This document shows positions 61,955 to 64,000 of a DNA stretch of 64,000 bases, in pieces. The notes under the pieces were generated by a model that made no database searches, was not told where the DNA came from, and was given only the letters and a program-made list of their open reading frames with translations. Location: positions 186,001 to 250,000 of the forward strand of contig JADKKE010000007.1 of the NCBI GenBank assembly GCA_016720655.1, read 5' to 3'. The stretch's first letter is position 1; every line of letters starts with the position of its first letter. The position numbers and the translations under genes were made by a program. This DNA comes from Bacteroidota bacterium (GTDB lineage Bacteria > Bacteroidota > Bacteroidia > AKYH767-A > 2013-40CM-41-45).

Positions 61955-62038
61955 TCAAATTTCCCATTCTTTCAATGAAGGTGAAATGAATGAGTAGGTT
62001 AAGTAAGGTTAATCTATCCGTTAAGAAGGGTTAATAGA

Positions 62039-62097
62039 ACTGACAATTTTCCATTCCTGGTGATCAAACTGACAGTTTTTTCTTACAAAATGTCATT
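62039..62097. repeat. ACTGACA and TGTCA repeats between degQ and the sigma-like gene
   Basis: ACTGACA occurs at 62039-62045 and 62068-62074, and TGTCATT at 62091-62097. The last two form an inverted pair (16-base T-rich spacer) very similar to the perfect pair before dnaK. They are centred in the gap between the two divergent genes and could be an activator site for either. Confidence 0.55.
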
Positions 62098-62154
62098 GTT
62101 GATTTCCCGTGCAGAACCTGTCCGTGCAAGGTTTCCCTGTCGTTGAAAATAACC

Positions 62155-62162
62155 TACCTTTG
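62155..62162 (+). promoter_or_regulatory. -7 box of the sigma-like gene
   Basis: TACCTTTG matches TAnnTTTG, 15 bases before ATG 62178. A TTT stands near the -33 distance. Confidence 0.45.
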
Positions 62163-62177
62163 CTGTAAATAAAGAGA

Positions 62178-62702
62178 ATGGCCAGGTATTCGAACGAAGA
62201 AATCGTTTCAGCTTTAATTAACGGACAGGAAGACATATTGTTTTACCTGAACCGGAAATACTTTGAAACAGCTCGAAGGTGGCTCCGCAGAAAAGGAACA
62301 CCGGATGCCCAAACTCCTGAAATATTTACTACTGTTTTGGTAAATGTCTACCGCGAAATTCAACACAGTCGTATTTCTCCGAACATTCCTTTTGAGCCAT
62401 ACTTATTCAATGCCCTCCAGGAATTTCTCCGCGAAGAAAAAATGCTCCGGAAAGAAAATAAATTTTCCTTGTCTCCGGTTTTTTCTGATCAGCAACGTGA
62501 TATTGTTGCAGGATGTGTAAACCTGATGGAGGTTGATAACCGCAGACTACTGGCAGCCAGGTATGCGGAAAATTTGAGTTACGAACAAATAGCCGTCCGA
62601 TTTGAATATAGTAATCCTGTGATCGCACAGTTTGAAGTCAATAAGGCCATGAATCAATTGGAAGGCATTGCCCGGGCCAGACTGAATATTTCCTCTAATT
62701 AG
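62178..62702 (+). CDS. ECF sigma factor-like protein
   Basis: The 174-residue protein resembles an ECF sigma factor. Region 2 is seen in the first ~95 residues (ALINGQEDILFYLNRKYFETARRWLRR, IFTTVLVNVYREI), and region 4 in LLAARYAENLSYEQIAVRFEYSNPVIAQFEVNKAMNQL, a helix-turn-helix. Region 2 is divergent from common ECF groups, so its promoter is not predicted. The next gene starts 1 base after its stop and encodes a membrane protein with an anti-sigma-like layout. Divergent from degQ. Confidence 0.8.
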   Translation: MARYSNEEIVSALINGQEDILFYLNRKYFETARRWLRRKGTPDAQTPEIFTTVLVNVYREIQHSRISPNIPFEPYLFNALQEFLREEKMLRKENKFSLSPVFSDQQRDIVAGCVNLMEVDNRRLLAARYAENLSYEQIAVRFEYSNPVIAQFEVNKAMNQLEGIARARLNISSN

Positions 62703-62703
62703 T

Positions 62704-63672
62704 ATGCAAGCAAATCCTGAAGAACGAATTTTAATTGATCGCTATTTAACAGGCTCCCTGAGCGGACTTGAATTGCAACAATTCATGGAACGTCTGGAAG
62801 CGGATGGTGCTTTCCGTCAGTATGTAAGTATTCAAAATCTTTTACTCGAAGGGATTGTTCTTGCTGACAATACCCGCATCCGGAATGAATTAATAGAATC
62901 TACCGGATATAAAAAATCAAAAATTCCATTCGGACTTAAATTGATTTTTACATTTCTGATTTTTACCCTGATTGGAATTATTGTATGGGATTATGTAGGC
63001 ACAAATTCGAATCCAAACCCGCATAATTATTTTTCCTTTTCTTTTTTGAAAAAGAAACCTGAACCTGTTGAGGAAATAAAATTGGAAAAACAAAGTCTGA
63101 AAAGAAAAGGAGACGTGAACGTTCTTTCAAGAACAGATTCTGTTCAGCACGAAAACGAAAATTCCATTCTTCCTAAGACTCTTGAAAATGAAACAAAAAT
63201 TCTGACTGAGGTTGCACAAACACCAACAACAGATTCGATTGAAATCACCGGAACGAAGCAGGATTTTGTGATTAAGAAAGATCAACTTCTGATCAGTTAT
63301 GAATTATCGGTGCTCGAAATAAAATCTGACGGAGAAAAAACCGGTGAAAAGGATAATCCTACACAAAGCATGGCTCAGAATGTTGTCGACAAATTGAATC
63401 CGGCTGCAGGATTAGTAGAAAATGTAGTGGCAGGCGACGGTTTTGATGTGGAATTCTGGATTTCTCCGATTAATTATCGGGGTTATAAACTCATTCAAAA
63501 TAAATTAATTCTTTTTGGAATCGAAGAGCCGGATGCTATAAAATTGATTCGATTTGACGGAAATTTATTCATGAAATACGGCAATGAATATTACAGACTC
63601 TGGCCAGGTTCAGAATTCATGGCTTACCAGAAGATTAAAGAAGTGGATCTGCCCTTATCCCTAAAACAGTGA
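62704..63672 (+). CDS. Anti-sigma-like membrane protein
   Basis: The 322-residue protein has a cytoplasmic N-terminal domain of about 75 residues (IDRYLTGSLSGLELQQFMERLEADGAFRQYV, a typical FecR/anti-sigma start), one membrane helix near 80-100 (LIFTFLIFTLIGIIVWDYVG) and a ~220-residue periplasmic domain. This layout fits an anti-sigma factor of the adjacent ECF-like protein. No zinc-binding motif is seen. The last codon overlaps the dapF start (TGATG). Confidence 0.8.
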   Translation: MQANPEERILIDRYLTGSLSGLELQQFMERLEADGAFRQYVSIQNLLLEGIVLADNTRIRNELIESTGYKKSKIPFGLKLIFTFLIFTLIGIIVWDYVGTNSNPNPHNYFSFSFLKKKPEPVEEIKLEKQSLKRKGDVNVLSRTDSVQHENENSILPKTLENETKILTEVAQTPTTDSIEITGTKQDFVIKKDQLLISYELSVLEIKSDGEKTGEKDNPTQSMAQNVVDKLNPAAGLVENVVAGDGFDVEFWISPINYRGYKLIQNKLILFGIEEPDAIKLIRFDGNLFMKYGNEYYRLWPGSEFMAYQKIKEVDLPLSLKQ

Positions 63673-64000
63673 TGAAAATACTCTTTGAAAAATACCATGG
63701 AACAGGGAACGATTTCATTCTTGTTGATGACAGAGAGAATCGTATTGAATTGTCTGCTTCCAGGATTGCAGAAATTTGTCATCGTCGATTTGGGATCGGT
63801 GCCGATGGACTGATCCTGCTTCGCAACGCTGCCGGATTTGATTTTGAAATGAACTATTTCAATTCAGACGGATTGCCCGGTTCCATGTGTGGCAACGGAG
63901 GGCGATGCATCACTGCTTTTGCAAAATCACTCGGTATCATCACAAATCGGGCAATGTTTATCGCGAGTGATGGAGTGCATACTGCTGAAATACTTTCAAC
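63672..64000 (+). CDS. dapF: Diaminopimelate epimerase (3' truncated)
   Basis: The frame runs from ATG 63672 to the window's end. The start MKILFEKYHGTGNDFILVD and the first catalytic cysteine in MCGNGGRC match DapF, which interconverts LL- and meso-diaminopimelate for lysine and peptidoglycan. The C-terminal half with the second catalytic cysteine is outside the window. It overlaps the stop of the anti-sigma-like gene by one base. Confidence 0.94.
   Translation, partial: MKILFEKYHGTGNDFILVDDRENRIELSASRIAEICHRRFGIGADGLILLRNAAGFDFEMNYFNSDGLPGSMCGNGGRCITAFAKSLGIITNRAMFIASDGVHTAEILS

Overview
The window is about 64 kb of chromosome from a member of the Bacteroidota, AT-rich (near 40% GC by eye). 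The evidence is the Bacteroidota promoter form (TTG or TTTG, 19-20 bases, TAnnTTTG), few Shine-Dalgarno sites, type IX secretion (T9SS) C-terminal sorting domains, a DUF4249 lipoprotein, a DUF1599 protein, a BT_3928-type DoxX protein, the long Bacteroidota form of GAPDH and the short 287-residue RpoD. I see no phage, plasmid, IS element or CRISPR array. The gene set is mostly housekeeping.

Layout. 1-3.7 kb: an alpha-oxoamine-synthase-like aminotransferase (cut at the left edge), a lone receiver protein, and a membrane histidine kinase with a small unknown protein. 3.8-8.5 kb: a secreted M14 carboxypeptidase and a secreted M16 protease, divergent. 8.5-12.4 kb (minus): a tRNA maturation group, miaA, a pRiA4b ORF-3-like acidic protein, cca and tsaC, followed upstream by a GT9 glycosyltransferase and dapD. 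14-16 kb (plus): ruvX, def and a TPR lipoprotein. 16-23 kb: cdaA and folP, DUF1599 and BT_3928, an RluA-type synthase, panB, a secreted jelly-roll-like protein and a DUF4249 lipoprotein. 23-30 kb: dnaK, gdhA and a pair of M16 proteases. 30-33 kb: a T9SS beta-propeller protein. 33-44 kb (minus): a long run holding the cytochrome c maturation genes ccmB, ccmC, ccmD, ccmE and ccmF with a T9SS protein inserted, then DUF2520, kdsC, ubiA, maf, an EamA exporter and a thioesterase. 44-52 kb: an MBL nuclease, bshB1, another T9SS protein, a GT4 glycosyltransferase and the copper ATPase copA. 52-64 kb: tRNA-His, a thioredoxin-like protein, a MaoC-like protein, a POT transporter, a MORN protein, mnmA, gap, rpoD, degQ, an ECF-sigma-like and anti-sigma-like pair, and the start of dapF.

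Three patterns go beyond the gene list. (1) Eight genes are broken by nine single-base indels, nearly all in short homopolymers and mostly deletions, while the reading frame resumes with conserved sequence. This looks more like sequence error than decay. (2) Three intergenic arrays of 7-base repeats sit at or just after gene ends, and every unit contains TAG or TGA. Because 7 is not a multiple of 3, such an array gives stops in all three frames. (3) dnaK and degQ share a sigma54-like promoter (TGGCA-N6-TTGA) and similar T-rich ACTGACA...TGTCA repeats, and six genes have a TAnnTTTG box only 1-6 bases before the start codon, which suggests leaderless or nearly leaderless mRNAs.
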